Assembly (NCBI RefSeq): GCF_013450295.1
Contig: NZ_SKBR01000002.1
Coordinates: forward strand, 1,140,501-1,204,500
Direction: 5' to 3'
DNA from: Streptomyces sp. AJS327
GTDB lineage: Bacteria; Actinomycetota; Actinomycetes; Streptomycetales; Streptomycetaceae
Length of the DNA: 64,000 bases
Part shown: positions 9,165 through 17,509 of the stretch, piece by piece
How the letters are laid out: each line of letters opens with the position of its first letter
Numbering within the stretch: the first letter of the stretch is position 1
The notes under the pieces: generated by a model
Seen by the model: the letters and a program-made list of their open reading frames with translations, nothing else
What the model was told of the DNA's origin: nothing
The model's database searches: none
Translations under genes and position numbers: made by a program

Positions 9165-11039
9165 ATGGACGAGCAGGGGGAGCGGCGCCCACCGGCCGAG
9201 CGAGACGAGGACTGGTGGAACCAGCTGTACGACGGGGACACCACCGACACCGGCCGTTCCCGCACCGGTGACACCATCGACGACCGCTTCGCCTCGGTGA
9301 CACGCACCGTCGGCGGCGTGCCCGCGCCCGCCGGGCCGGATCCGACGGATCCGCCGGGCGCCCCCGACCCGCGCACCGGCGCTGCCCCGGCCGCGTCCGG
9401 CTCACCCGGGGACGCGGCGATGGGCCCGGAACCGGGCGGCCCCTCCTCCGGAGCGCCGTCCCCCGGAAGCCCCTCCTCCGGGGCGCCGGATGTCCGTCCC
9501 GTGGCCGAACCCCCCGGTGCCGAGGGGACGATGACCTTTCCACGGGTGACCGGCGAGGCCGCCGGGAGCGGGCCGCCGGACCCCGGGCCCGGCGCCCCGC
9601 CGCCGGGCGTACCGGACTCCGGCGGGCCGACGCTCGGCGTGGGCCTCGCCGGGGCGGCCCCGGCCGGGGACCCGCCGACCCCGGTGTTCGGCCTGCGGGA
9701 GGAGACCCCGGCGGCCCCCGAGCGGCCGGGAGGCGCGGGCCTGCCCACCACTCCCGGGCCACCCAGCGCACCGGGCCCGCCGAACGCGCCCGGCCTGCCC
9801 AAGTCCCCGAACCTGCCCGGCGGGCCGAGCGTGCCCCGTGGCCCCGAGGTGCCGGACACACCGGGGCTGCCCGGCACTCCGGCCCCGCCCGAGGTGAGCT
9901 GGACGGGCACGGACTGGACCGCGCCCAGCGTGACGCCGCCCTCCGTCGACCCGCGCACCGGCACCACCTCCCTCCCGCGGATCGGCCCCGGCGGCGCCGC
10001 CCCCGGCGAGACCGCCCGTCCAGACGCGGCCGGGGGAGCCGGTGCCGCCGCGACGACCCCCGCCGCGCTGCCGCCCGCTGACCCGGCCGCGCTGGCCGAA
10101 CTCGTCCCCGACACCGTGCTGGACGGCGGCACCCTGGGCGGCCTCACCGTCCGCGTCGCCTCCCTGCGCGGCGACGCCGCGCGCGAAGCCGGGGAGCCCC
10201 GCCGCGACGCGGTGCTCACCGCCCGCTTCGGCACCGGCGGCAGCGGCCTGCTGCTCGTCGCGCTCGCCTCCGGCGCCCCCACCCCCGCCGCCCACCGCGC
10301 GGCCCGGGACGTCTGCTACTCGATCGGGGAGTCCGTCGGGCGCAGCCACGCGCGGCTGGCGGAGGACATCCGGGCGGGCCGCCGCGGGTCCCTCAAGGCG
10401 GGCCTGACCCGGCTCACCGACCGCTGCTACGGGAAGCTGCGCGCCCAGGCCGAGGCGCTCGGGCTGCCCGCCGCGGAGTACACCGCCGGGCTGCGCTGTC
10501 TGCTGCTGCCCGCCGACCCCCGCTGCCAGATCCGGGTGTTCTTCGGACGGGGCGCCGGAGGGCTGTTCCGGCTGCGGGACGGCGCCTGGCAGGACATCGA
10601 GCCGTCCGCCAGCCAGGACGCCGACGGCCTCGAACCGGACCCCCGCCCCACGATGAACCTCGGCGTCACCTCGGCGCCCGGCGGCGGAGCCGCACGGCCC
10701 GGGGAGGTGGCCGACCCGGGCGGCACCGGCGCGCACCCGGCACCGACGCCCACCGTGGCGGGGAACGGGCCACCGGCCGCCCTCGGAGCGGAGGCCGACA
10801 CCCCGGGCGAGGCGCCGTTCCTCTTCCGCGCCCCGGTCGCCCGGCCGGGCGACACCCTGTTGCTGAGTGGCGCCGGGCTCGCCGAACCCCTGCGCGCCGC
10901 ACCGTGGTTCGCGGACCGGCTGGCCGGGAGCTGGGCGGGCGGCGGCGTTCCGGGGCTGGCCGGGTTCCTCGCCGAGGTCGGGGAGACCGTCGAGGGACAC
11001 ACGGCGGACCGTTCGGCGGTGGCCGTCTGGGAGGGCTGA
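9165..11039 (+). CDS. PP2C-fold protein with degenerate phosphatase motifs
   Basis: A 624-aa protein. Residues 1 to about 300 are proline/glycine/alanine-rich and probably disordered. The C-terminal half has the outline of a PPM/PP2C phosphatase: RGDAAREAGEPRRDAVLTARF, then LLLVALASGA, SIGESVGRSHARLAEDI, and PGDTLLLSGAGLAEPL. The metal-binding aspartates appear lost: the usual DG(M/H)GG is ASGAP and the usual SDGL is GAGL. It is therefore more likely a regulatory or binding PP2C-like protein than an active phosphatase. I chose ATG 9165 (gaggg just upstream) because the open frame otherwise begins inside ogt. Partner and regulation are unknown. Confidence 0.72.
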   Translation: MDEQGERRPPAERDEDWWNQLYDGDTTDTGRSRTGDTIDDRFASVTRTVGGVPAPAGPDPTDPPGAPDPRTGAAPAASGSPGDAAMGPEPGGPSSGAPSPGSPSSGAPDVRPVAEPPGAEGTMTFPRVTGEAAGSGPPDPGPGAPPPGVPDSGGPTLGVGLAGAAPAGDPPTPVFGLREETPAAPERPGGAGLPTTPGPPSAPGPPNAPGLPKSPNLPGGPSVPRGPEVPDTPGLPGTPAPPEVSWTGTDWTAPSVTPPSVDPRTGTTSLPRIGPGGAAPGETARPDAAGGAGAAATTPAALPPADPAALAELVPDTVLDGGTLGGLTVRVASLRGDAAREAGEPRRDAVLTARFGTGGSGLLLVALASGAPTPAAHRAARDVCYSIGESVGRSHARLAEDIRAGRRGSLKAGLTRLTDRCYGKLRAQAEALGLPAAEYTAGLRCLLLPADPRCQIRVFFGRGAGGLFRLRDGAWQDIEPSASQDADGLEPDPRPTMNLGVTSAPGGGAARPGEVADPGGTGAHPAPTPTVAGNGPPAALGAEADTPGEAPFLFRAPVARPGDTLLLSGAGLAEPLRAAPWFADRLAGSWAGGGVPGLAGFLAEVGETVEGHTADRSAVAVWEG

Positions 11040-11200
11040 ACGGGCCCGTTCGGGGAGGTGAGCCGTACGGGTGGTCGTCCCGGACGGCGAGCCGGACACC
11101 CGGCGGCCGGGGGGAATACGGGGGGAACACCGCGCGGTCCGGCCCTCCCGGCCCGTCACGCCTCCGGCGTTCCGCGCTGTCCCCGCCCTGGAAGGAAGCC

Positions 11201-11920
11201 ATGACCGCGACGTCCCCCCAGCCACGGCAGTCCGCTCCGGTACCCCGTCCCCGTCCCCGCCGCCGTCCCGCGACCGCCGTGGCCTGCGTCCTCCTCGCCA
11301 CCGGCGCCCTCTGCGCGCCGGGCGCCGCGCTCGCCGCCGACCGGGCCGTCCCCGCCCGCGCCGCCGGGGCGTTGGAGGCCACGTCCACCCAGTCCGGGCA
11401 GGTCCCCGTGCTGTGGGGGACGGCCCGGGTGAGCATGGTCAACCCGGACGGCTCACACACCGCCCTGCCCGGGACGCTGGTGCTCCGCTCCGGCAGCGAG
11501 GTGCGGATCGCGGACGGCCGGCTGCTGGGCGGCACCCTCCGCTACGAGCGGGGGCTGATCCTGCGCGGGGAGGCGGGCAAGCGCGTACCGGTGCGGAACA
11601 TCGAGATCGACCTCTCGACCGGCGCCGTACGGGCCCGCGTCGCGGGCCGCGCCACCGACGTGGCCCGCTTCATGCCGGGCAAGCCGCGGCTCCTCGCCGA
11701 CGGCGAACTGCGGCTGGACGGACGCGCGATGCTCACCCAGCGCGGCGCCGTCGCCCTCAACTCCGCCCTGGGCGGCGGCGATCTGCGCGCCGGACACGTG
11801 GCGCTGCACCTCGCGCACCGAGCAGCCCTCGACCTTCCGGCCGAGCGCCGCACCGAGTTGGGGCTCGCCCGGAACGCCGACGCGGACCTCGCCTTCCGCG
11901 CCCCCTACGCCCGGGGCTGA
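11201..11920 (+). CDS. Secreted protein, weakly HtaA-domain-like
   Basis: A 239-aa exported protein. An arginine/proline-rich n-region is followed by a hydrophobic stretch and a likely signal-peptidase site near ALAAD (about residues 45-48). The mature part is beta-rich, with an NPDGSHTALPGTLVLRSGSEVRIADGRL-type start (shown here only in part) and a late segment MLTQRGAVALNSAL that recalls the end of HtaA haem-binding domains. The resemblance is faint and I would not assign haem binding. ATG 11201 follows gaaggaag at good spacing. No partner transport genes are adjacent. Confidence 0.6.
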   Translation: MTATSPQPRQSAPVPRPRPRRRPATAVACVLLATGALCAPGAALAADRAVPARAAGALEATSTQSGQVPVLWGTARVSMVNPDGSHTALPGTLVLRSGSEVRIADGRLLGGTLRYERGLILRGEAGKRVPVRNIEIDLSTGAVRARVAGRATDVARFMPGKPRLLADGELRLDGRAMLTQRGAVALNSALGGGDLRAGHVALHLAHRAALDLPAERRTELGLARNADADLAFRAPYARG

Positions 11921-12084
11921 CCCCCAACCGGCGCCGAAGCGTCCCACGGCCACCTGGCACGTCCCCAACCCGCCCCACGCGCCCCCGCGTTGAGGCCCCC
12001 GGGGACGCCACCGGGTGGCCGTTCCCCGTGCGCCCGCGCCGAGAGGGCCCGTTCGGCCGTGGCGCCCAACCGCGCCGTGGACGT

Positions 12085-12112
12085 CCGGGCACGGCGCGCG
12101 CGTCGTGCCCGG
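12085..12112. terminator. Hairpin between converging genes
   Basis: CCGGGCACG (12085-12093) and its complement CGTGCCCGG (12104-12112) form a 9-bp stem immediately before the stop codon of the minus-strand membrane-protein gene. It lies between two converging genes. Confidence 0.6.
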
Positions 12113-12115
12113 GGC

Positions 12116-13291
12116 TCAGCCGAACTGCCTCTCGATCTCGGCGAGTTTCTCCTCCAGCGAGTCCAGCCGCGGGTGCGGCGGAGCGGAGGAGGCCCCGCTG
12201 GACTCGGCCGCCGCCCTCCGCTTCGCCCGGCGCTCGGCGGCCGTCTCCCGCCGCTCCTCCGGAGCGCGCTCGGCGCGGTCGCCCAGCCGGTCCTGCTCCG
12301 TGCGGGCGCCGGGCACCGTCCCGTGGACGCGGTGCCACCGGCCCGAACCCTCGTCCTCGGTGGCGGGCTCCAGCGCCGCCCGCGCCGACGGCGCCGGGGG
12401 CAGTGCCTCCGCCGGACCCGTACCGCCCGACGGCCCCGCCCCCTGCTGGGCGGCCGTGCCCGGCGACAGCCCCGTCCGCCGGTTCGCCCCGCCCCAACTC
12501 CACAGCCGGTGCTGCCGGTTGAGGGCACGGACCTGGGCCCGCTCCAGCCGCGCGTGCTCCTTGCGCTGGGCCCGCTCCTGCTCCCGCTGACGCCGCTCCT
12601 CCCGCACCTCGTCGACGGCCTCGTCCAGCGTGCGCACGTTCTCCAGCAGCATCAGCGACCAGGCTCCGTACGTCTCGCGGGGCGCCCGCAGCCAGCGCAC
12701 CACCCGGATCTGCGGCAGCGGGCGCGGCACCAGCCCCTGCTCCCGCAGGGCCGCACGGCGGGTCTGCTTCAGCGCCCGGTCGAAGAGGATCGCCGCCGAC
12801 AGCGACATCCCGGCGAAGAACTCCGGCGCCCCGGCGTGCCCCGCACCGCGCGGCGCGTGCACCCAGTTGAACCAGGCCGCGGCGGCCGCGAACGTCCACA
12901 CCAGCAGCCGGGAGCCGAGCGAGGCGTCCCCGTGGCTGGCCTCGCGCACCGCGATCACCGCCGAGAACATCGCGGCACCGTCCAGTCCGAACGGCACAAG
13001 GTACTCCCAGCCGCCGGACAGGTTGAGGTTCTGCCTCCCGAAGCCGACCAGGCCGTGGAAGGAGAGCGCGGCGGCCACCCCGGCGCAGCAAAAGAGCAGC
13101 AGATAGGCGGCCGTGGCGTAGACGGTCTCCTTGCGCCGGTGGCGCTCCTCCATCCGCTCCTGGGGCTCTCCGGCCGCGCCGCCCGTGTCGCGCTTCCGCC
13201 CCCGCCCCATCACGACCACCGCCGCCAGCGCACCGGCGAGCAGCACCGCGCCCGCCGCCACCCAGTTCAGCGGCGTTTCCATCAATCCCAT
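12116..13291 (-). CDS. DUF2637 membrane protein
   Basis: An integral membrane protein of about 391 aa with a DUF2637-type core, a family common in Streptomyces chromosomes and some mobile elements and of unknown role. After an N-terminal membrane segment (WVAAGAVLLAGALAAVVVM), residues about 45-190 contain three to four more hydrophobic helices with SFHGLVGFGRQN and FNWVHAPRG. A long charged, coiled-coil-like tail (EERRQREQERAQRKEHARLER region) and a disordered C-terminus follow. ATG 13291 has aggga upstream; ATG 13282 is also possible. It sits downstream of the FhuF-like gene but 270 bp away, so a shared transcript is unlikely. Confidence 0.72.
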   Translation of the reverse strand: MGLMETPLNWVAAGAVLLAGALAAVVVMGRGRKRDTGGAAGEPQERMEERHRRKETVYATAAYLLLFCCAGVAAALSFHGLVGFGRQNLNLSGGWEYLVPFGLDGAAMFSAVIAVREASHGDASLGSRLLVWTFAAAAAWFNWVHAPRGAGHAGAPEFFAGMSLSAAILFDRALKQTRRAALREQGLVPRPLPQIRVVRWLRAPRETYGAWSLMLLENVRTLDEAVDEVREERRQREQERAQRKEHARLERAQVRALNRQHRLWSWGGANRRTGLSPGTAAQQGAGPSGGTGPAEALPPAPSARAALEPATEDEGSGRWHRVHGTVPGARTEQDRLGDRAERAPEERRETAAERRAKRRAAAESSGASSAPPHPRLDSLEEKLAEIERQFG

Positions 13292-13381
13292 GGGAGTTTC
13301 CCTGCCGCCCGGCCGGTCCCGGCCGAACGCCAGGACCATGACGCCGCGCTCGCGCTCGCTTGCTTCGCTGTCGCCGAGCAT

Positions 13382-13402
13382 CCTGACGGAAACGCCGTCA
13401 GG
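13382..13402. terminator. Small hairpin downstream of the FhuF-like gene
   Basis: CCTGACGG / CCGTCAGG, an 8-bp perfect stem with a 5-nt loop. It lies about 165 nt past the FhuF-like stop and about 90 nt before the DUF2637 start, so it could terminate the former or sit in the leader of the latter. Confidence 0.45.
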
Positions 13403-13565
13403 CACAGGGGATTTCGGTCCAAGAGCCCGCCAAAGGGGCGTTCGTGGGCGGGGATTGGGGCGTTCTGCCCCGAACAGGACGGCGAGCGGCGGCTCCCTGA
13501 GCGACACCGTGCCGCCCGGCCGGGTCCGGTTCCGGGCACGGTGGGTCCGGCGCGGCCCCCGGGGC

Positions 13566-14402
13566 TCAGCCGTCGAGCCGCCGCACCCGCTCGGTGTCAC
13601 AGGTGCGGGGGCAGGTCACGCAGGTCTCGTCGGGGCGGAGCGTGTAGTAGAGGCAGCAGCTGGCCCGGTCCCGGGTGCGCAGCCGCTCGCCCGAGGCCCC
13701 CGTCAGCTCACGGAACGCGGCGCCCCGCGCGTACGGCGCGGTCTTTCCCGGCAGCAGCCGCTCCGCCTCGGCCACGGCGCGCGGCTCCTCGCCGAGCAGC
13801 CCGCCGACGTACCAGAGGCCCTCGGTGATCTCGTCCGTCACCGCGCCCCACATGGCGCTGGTCCCGCGCCGCATCCGTGGCCGGAACGCCTCCAGCAGCG
13901 GCGTCAGATGCTCGGCCACCGCCTCCCGTACGGCGGTCCGCAGCTCCTCCTCGTCCCGGACGGGGCGGGCGTCCGCCCGCCCGGCGGCCGGATCGTCCGG
14001 GAGGCAGGCGAACTCGTCGACGCGGAGCGAGAGGTGCCAGGACTCCCGGTGGAAGGCGACGTTCCCGGCGGGCAGCCGCGGCACCCTGCGGGAGAGGAAC
14101 CAGGGCAGGGTGATCGCCAGGCAGAGCGGCCAGGCGTAGCGGTGCAGTCCGAAGCCCGCCACCACGTCGCCCCGCCCCGGCTGTCCGTAGACACGGACGG
14201 TCTCCGCCGCCTCGTGGGCGAGGTAGTCCTCGAACGCGGCCTCCCCGGCGGCCAGTTCGGTGGCCCGCACCCAGCCCTCGCCGGTCGCGGGCGCGCCGTC
14301 CACGGTGATCCGCAGGGCGGGGAGCACCTCGCTCAGCCGCCCGTAGGCGGCGGTCAGGGGAGAGATACCGGAGGGGACACCGGCATGGACGAGCACGGTC
14401 AT
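13566..14402 (-). CDS. FhuF-like (2Fe-2S) ferric-siderophore reductase family protein
   Basis: A 278-aa protein with the FhuF C-terminal signature: CC followed ten residues later by CxxC (SCCLYYTLRPDETCVTCPR), the four cysteines that hold a 2Fe-2S cluster in E. coli FhuF. FhuF-type proteins are linked to iron release from imported siderophores in the cytoplasm. ATG 14402 is preceded within 25-45 nt by a clear iron-box operator (14427-14445), so iron-dependent repression by a DmdR/IdeR-type regulator is expected. No siderophore transporter is adjacent. It is divergent from a GntR-type regulator. Confidence 0.85.
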   Translation of the reverse strand: MTVLVHAGVPSGISPLTAAYGRLSEVLPALRITVDGAPATGEGWVRATELAAGEAAFEDYLAHEAAETVRVYGQPGRGDVVAGFGLHRYAWPLCLAITLPWFLSRRVPRLPAGNVAFHRESWHLSLRVDEFACLPDDPAAGRADARPVRDEEELRTAVREAVAEHLTPLLEAFRPRMRRGTSAMWGAVTDEITEGLWYVGGLLGEEPRAVAEAERLLPGKTAPYARGAAFRELTGASGERLRTRDRASCCLYYTLRPDETCVTCPRTCDTERVRRLDG

Positions 14403-14426
14403 AGCGGCACCGAATCGACGACGTTG

Positions 14427-14445
14427 ACAGGTAAGGCTTACCTTA
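14427..14445 (-). promoter_or_regulatory. DmdR/IdeR-type iron box
   Basis: ACAGGTAAGGCTTACCTTA agrees at 14 of 19 positions with the actinobacterial iron-box consensus TTAGGTTAGGCTCACCTAA, including the AGGCT core and the ACCT half. It lies between the divergent FhuF-like and GntR genes and about 25 nt from the FhuF-like start. Confidence 0.8.
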
Positions 14446-14452
14446 CCCGACA

Positions 14453-14490
14453 AGATCGAGGTTTGATCTCGGGCCCGCTCCGCCTATCGT
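14453..14490 (+). promoter_or_regulatory. Promoter with internal inverted repeat upstream of the GntR gene
   Basis: TTGATC (14463-14468) and TATCGT (14485-14490) are separated by 16 bp. The inverted repeat AGATC-N7-GATCT (14453-14469) overlaps the -35 element, a position suited to autorepression by the GntR protein encoded 25 nt downstream. Confidence 0.5.
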
Positions 14491-14514
14491 GCTCTGCGAC
14501 ACCTGGAGGGACAG

Positions 14515-15477
14515 ATGGAGCAGACCCGCGCGGAGGGGCCCATAGGGGCAGCCCGGGACAGCACCCGCCCGCACCGTGTCCCCGCACAGCCCCGCGCGCG
14601 GGAGCGCGCCGTGCCACCGGGAGCGGCCGGAGTCCCGGAACGCCCACCGGAGCGGTCCGCGACCCCGCCCGAGCCACACGCCATGACCGGCCTCCACGGC
14701 CCCCCGGGCGCCGGGGCCACCCACCCGCCGCCCGGCGCGCTGAGCGCCGACCAGCCCACCGTCCCCGGCGGCCCGCACGCGCGCGGTGAGCACGTCCACA
14801 GCGAACCCCGCCCGCCCGGCGTCCCGTTGCCGCGCCGCCACTCGGTACGCGCACAGGTGCTCGGCGCGCTACGCGAGGCCCTGCTCACCGGCGACCTGGC
14901 CCCCGGCCAGGTCTACTCGGCGCCCGCGCTCGCCGCCCGCTTCGGCGTCTCGGCCACCCCCGTACGCGAGGCGATGCAGCAACTCGCCGGCGAGGGGGCC
15001 GTGGAGACGGTGCCCAACAGGGGCTTCCGGGTGGCCGAGCACAGCCCGCGCGACGTCGCCGAACTCGGCGAGGTCCAGGCGATGCTGGAGATCCCGGCGG
15101 TCCTCGCGCTGGCCCGCACCCTCCCCAGGGAGAGCTGGGACGCGCTGCGCCCGCTGGCCGAACTCACGCTCACGGCGGCGGCGCGCGGCGACCACACCGC
15201 GTTCGCCGACGCCGACCGGGCCTTCCACCGGGGGCTGCTGGAACTCACCGGCAACCGGCAACTCGTCGCCGTGGCCGAGGAGGTGCGACTGCGCGGTCAA
15301 CGCGCCGTCGTCCGGAGGCCGTTGGGGTCGCCGCGCGCCCCCCTCGGGCACCGCGCGTCCTTCCCGAGCGAACTGCTCGCCAGCGCCGCCGAGCACGTGG
15401 AGCTGCTCGACGCGCTGGCCGAACGCGACCTCGTCACCGCCGAACGCGTCGCCCGCGCCCACCTCACCCCCGGCTGA
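14515..15477 (+). CDS. GntR family (FCD/FadR-type) transcriptional regulator
   Basis: A 320-aa regulator. The first ~110 residues are proline/alanine-rich and probably disordered, which is unusual for the family (typically 220-250 aa). The winged HTH covers about 112-180 (LREALLTGDLAPGQVYSAPALAARFGVSATPVREAMQQL, quoted only as a region), followed by an all-helical FCD ligand-binding domain. ATG 14515 has ggaggg at ideal spacing, so the long leader is real if translation starts there. The ligand is unknown. It is divergent from the iron-regulated FhuF-like gene and has its own palindrome over the promoter. Confidence 0.85.
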   Translation: MEQTRAEGPIGAARDSTRPHRVPAQPRARERAVPPGAAGVPERPPERSATPPEPHAMTGLHGPPGAGATHPPPGALSADQPTVPGGPHARGEHVHSEPRPPGVPLPRRHSVRAQVLGALREALLTGDLAPGQVYSAPALAARFGVSATPVREAMQQLAGEGAVETVPNRGFRVAEHSPRDVAELGEVQAMLEIPAVLALARTLPRESWDALRPLAELTLTAAARGDHTAFADADRAFHRGLLELTGNRQLVAVAEEVRLRGQRAVVRRPLGSPRAPLGHRASFPSELLASAAEHVELLDALAERDLVTAERVARAHLTPG

Positions 15478-15571
15478 CCGGGGGAGGGGCGCCGCGCATC
15501 CGCCCCGCGCGGACCCCACGCCCACCCACCGGCCGCGCCGTGCCGCGCGACCGGTACCGGACCGACGGTGT

Positions 15572-16351
15572 TCAGGCGGCGTTCAACTGCTCCGACAGCC
15601 AGGCGGGGACGTTGCCCAGCAACCGCAGCAACCGGGCCGCCTCCTCCCGCAGCTGGGCCGCCTCCTCCTCCGGGCGGACCTCGGCCAGCGCCGCGAGCGC
15701 GGGCGCGATACCGACCAGGAAGCCCAGTTCCTCCCGCAGCCGCAGGGACTCCTCGAACCCGTGCCGCGCCTCGGCGAGTTCCCCGTCGCGCAGCGCCAAC
15801 CCGGCCAGCTGGCGCCAGGTGAACGAGCAGAGCAGAGTGTCGCCCTGCGAGGAGGCCGCCGCGTGCGCCCGGCGGTAGGCGGCCCGGGCGGCCTGCGGAC
15901 TCTCGCTCAGATGCTCGGCGAGCAGCCCGCGCCGGAAGTCCAGCAGCGCTCGCCCCCGCGCCGCCGGGGCGAGCAGCGCGGCCGACCGGCCGAGCGCCGC
16001 CCGCGCCTCGTCGGCACGGTCCCGGACGCCCAACACCGTGGCCGCGTACGCCAGATGACCGCGCTCACAGGCGGCGGCGGCCCGTTCGTCGTCCGTGCGG
16101 GCGACCGCCTCGGCCGCGCGCAGCGCGTCCTCCGCCTCGGCCCAGCCCGTCCCGGTGAACATGCAGCCCTCACCGAGCAGCGCCGCCCGGCGCACCGCCG
16201 CGTCGGCGTTGTCGGGAGCGGCGGGCTCCAGCAGGGCCGCCGCGTCCACCCAGCAGCCCCGAGAGCGAAGACGCCAGATTGCGTGTCCGACAGGATCGCC
16301 GTCCTTCCCGGAACCGGACCCTACCGAACCTGACATGGCGGTCTCCGCCAC
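15572..16351 (-). CDS. Alanine-rich helical repeat (TPR-like) protein
   Basis: A 259-aa all-helical protein with repeating A/L/R/E-rich helix pairs (for example AEDALRAAEAVARTDDERAAAACERG and ARHGFEESLRLREELG as regions), consistent with degenerate tetratricopeptide repeats. No catalytic motif is visible. The start is GTG 16351, with gggagg about 5 nt upstream on the coding strand. A candidate promoter on this strand (TTGGCT, complement of 16416-16421; TGAGAT, complement of 16392-16397) and a perfect CRP-type palindrome at 16430-16445 lie just upstream, so cAMP-receptor-protein control is plausible. Confidence 0.65.
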   Translation of the reverse strand: MAETAMSGSVGSGSGKDGDPVGHAIWRLRSRGCWVDAAALLEPAAPDNADAAVRRAALLGEGCMFTGTGWAEAEDALRAAEAVARTDDERAAAACERGHLAYAATVLGVRDRADEARAALGRSAALLAPAARGRALLDFRRGLLAEHLSESPQAARAAYRRAHAAASSQGDTLLCSFTWRQLAGLALRDGELAEARHGFEESLRLREELGFLVGIAPALAALAEVRPEEEAAQLREEAARLLRLLGNVPAWLSEQLNAA

Positions 16352-16828
16352 AGTGCCCTCCCCTAGCGCGCCATTGAGCTGGTGTGCCGGAATCTCAGCA
16401 CGGCGAGCGGTACTCAGCCAAGAGGAAACTGTGAATCACTTCACAAGGTTTTACCCGGCAGCCGATTCTGACAAGTCCTGCTGGAACGCCCACCCAACTC
16501 GGTCCACACCCCCTCCGGTTCGGTTCCATATACCCGCCGCCCCCACCTGACCCGGGGTGCGTACGCACGGAACCGTTCCCTCCCCGGGGGAGTCACGTCC
16601 CGTCCCGGAGGGGAGGCCCGCTCCCCGGGAAAGGAACCACGTCCCCGCCGAACGGCCCCATGCCGAGGGCGAGATGACTGTCGGGGCGGCCGTCAGGCCG
16701 GGGCCGGGGAGCCGTCCGGCGGCCGGGGAGTCGCGTTCACCCGCTGACCGGCCGCCGCACGAGCGCGTCCAGCCGTTCCCCCGTCCGCCTGCCCGGTGAC
16801 GCGGGGTGACGGCGCGCGGTGGGCGGGG
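16352..16828. other. Intergenic region, no gene supported
   Basis: The left third is less GC-rich than its surroundings and holds the candidate promoter and CRP-type site of the TPR-like gene. The right two thirds (about 16560-16800) are GC-rich with an open frame lacking a ribosome binding site or any recognisable domain. The stop of the next minus-strand gene lies at 16829. Confidence 0.5.
16430..16445. promoter_or_regulatory. Perfect CRP-type palindrome
   Basis: TGTGAATCACTTCACA matches the TGTGA-N6-TCACA consensus of CRP/FNR-class regulators exactly. Streptomyces Crp recognises GTG-N6-8-CAC-type sites. It is about 80 nt upstream of the GTG start of the TPR-like gene and about 50 nt upstream of that gene's predicted transcription start. 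Confidence 0.65.
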
Positions 16829-17509
16829 TCAGCGCAGGGTCGCGGTCGGCTTCTCGCCGCGCAGGACCTGCGCGATACGGTCCGCCTGCATCGCGGCCAC
16901 CTCGTCGCCGTCCGGGCCCGGGCCGTTCAGGTACGAGTTCACGCGCGCCACGACGGTGCCCACCCGCAGGATGGTGACGGCGTCCGCCCGGTCCCCGGAG
17001 GCGCGCAGCGTCCTGCTCTCGCTGCCGACCCGCTGCGCCTTGCCGGGGGTGCGCTCGCCGGTGCTCTCCTCGGTCGCGAACACCCCGCGATAGGCCGCCC
17101 TGGCTGCGGACTTGTCCGCGAAGGTGAGGATCCGGAAGTTGACGTTGCCGTCGTACGCGTACGAGGTCTCACCCATCACCAGGGCCTTCGAGCAGCCCTT
17201 GCCGGCCCAGCTCCCGCAGTAGCGCTCCGCGTAGTGGCCGCTGAGCGCCTTCGGACCGTCGACAGCGTCCTCCCAGCCGCCCGGGACCTCCCCGTCCCCC
17301 GGCAGCATCGCGCGCACGTCGGCCTTGGTACGGACGGCCTTGGCCGGGTCGTAGGGGCCGCTCTTCGTCGCGTCCGGCTTCTCCGCGTCCCCGTCGTCCC
17401 CGAGACCGCAGCCCGTGAGCCCCAGTCCGAGGGCGCCGAGCACCCCGAGAACGCCGAGCACACCGAGGGACGTCGGGCGGGCCGTCGAGCCCCCAGCGCG
17501 CTTCGTCAA
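16829..17509 (-). CDS. Putative lipoprotein of unknown function
   Basis: A 226-aa protein with a basic n-region, a leucine/glycine hydrophobic core and the lipobox LTGC near residue 30, so it should be anchored to the outer face of the membrane. The mature part has paired cysteines (ERYCGSWAGKGCSKAL) and a regular alpha/beta pattern, but I recognise no family. The start is TTG 17509, with gggag about 8 nt upstream on the coding strand. The reading frame stays open further upstream with composition unlike protein. It is divergent from the WXG-type operon. Confidence 0.7.
   Translation of the reverse strand: MTKRAGGSTARPTSLGVLGVLGVLGALGLGLTGCGLGDDGDAEKPDATKSGPYDPAKAVRTKADVRAMLPGDGEVPGGWEDAVDGPKALSGHYAERYCGSWAGKGCSKALVMGETSYAYDGNVNFRILTFADKSAARAAYRGVFATEESTGERTPGKAQRVGSESRTLRASGDRADAVTILRVGTVVARVNSYLNGPGPDGDEVAAMQADRIAQVLRGEKPTATLR

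Noticed and set aside
16557..16799. An 80-codon plus-strand frame between the TPR-like and lipoprotein genes
   Set aside because: Proline/arginine-rich with no start signal; left as intergenic.
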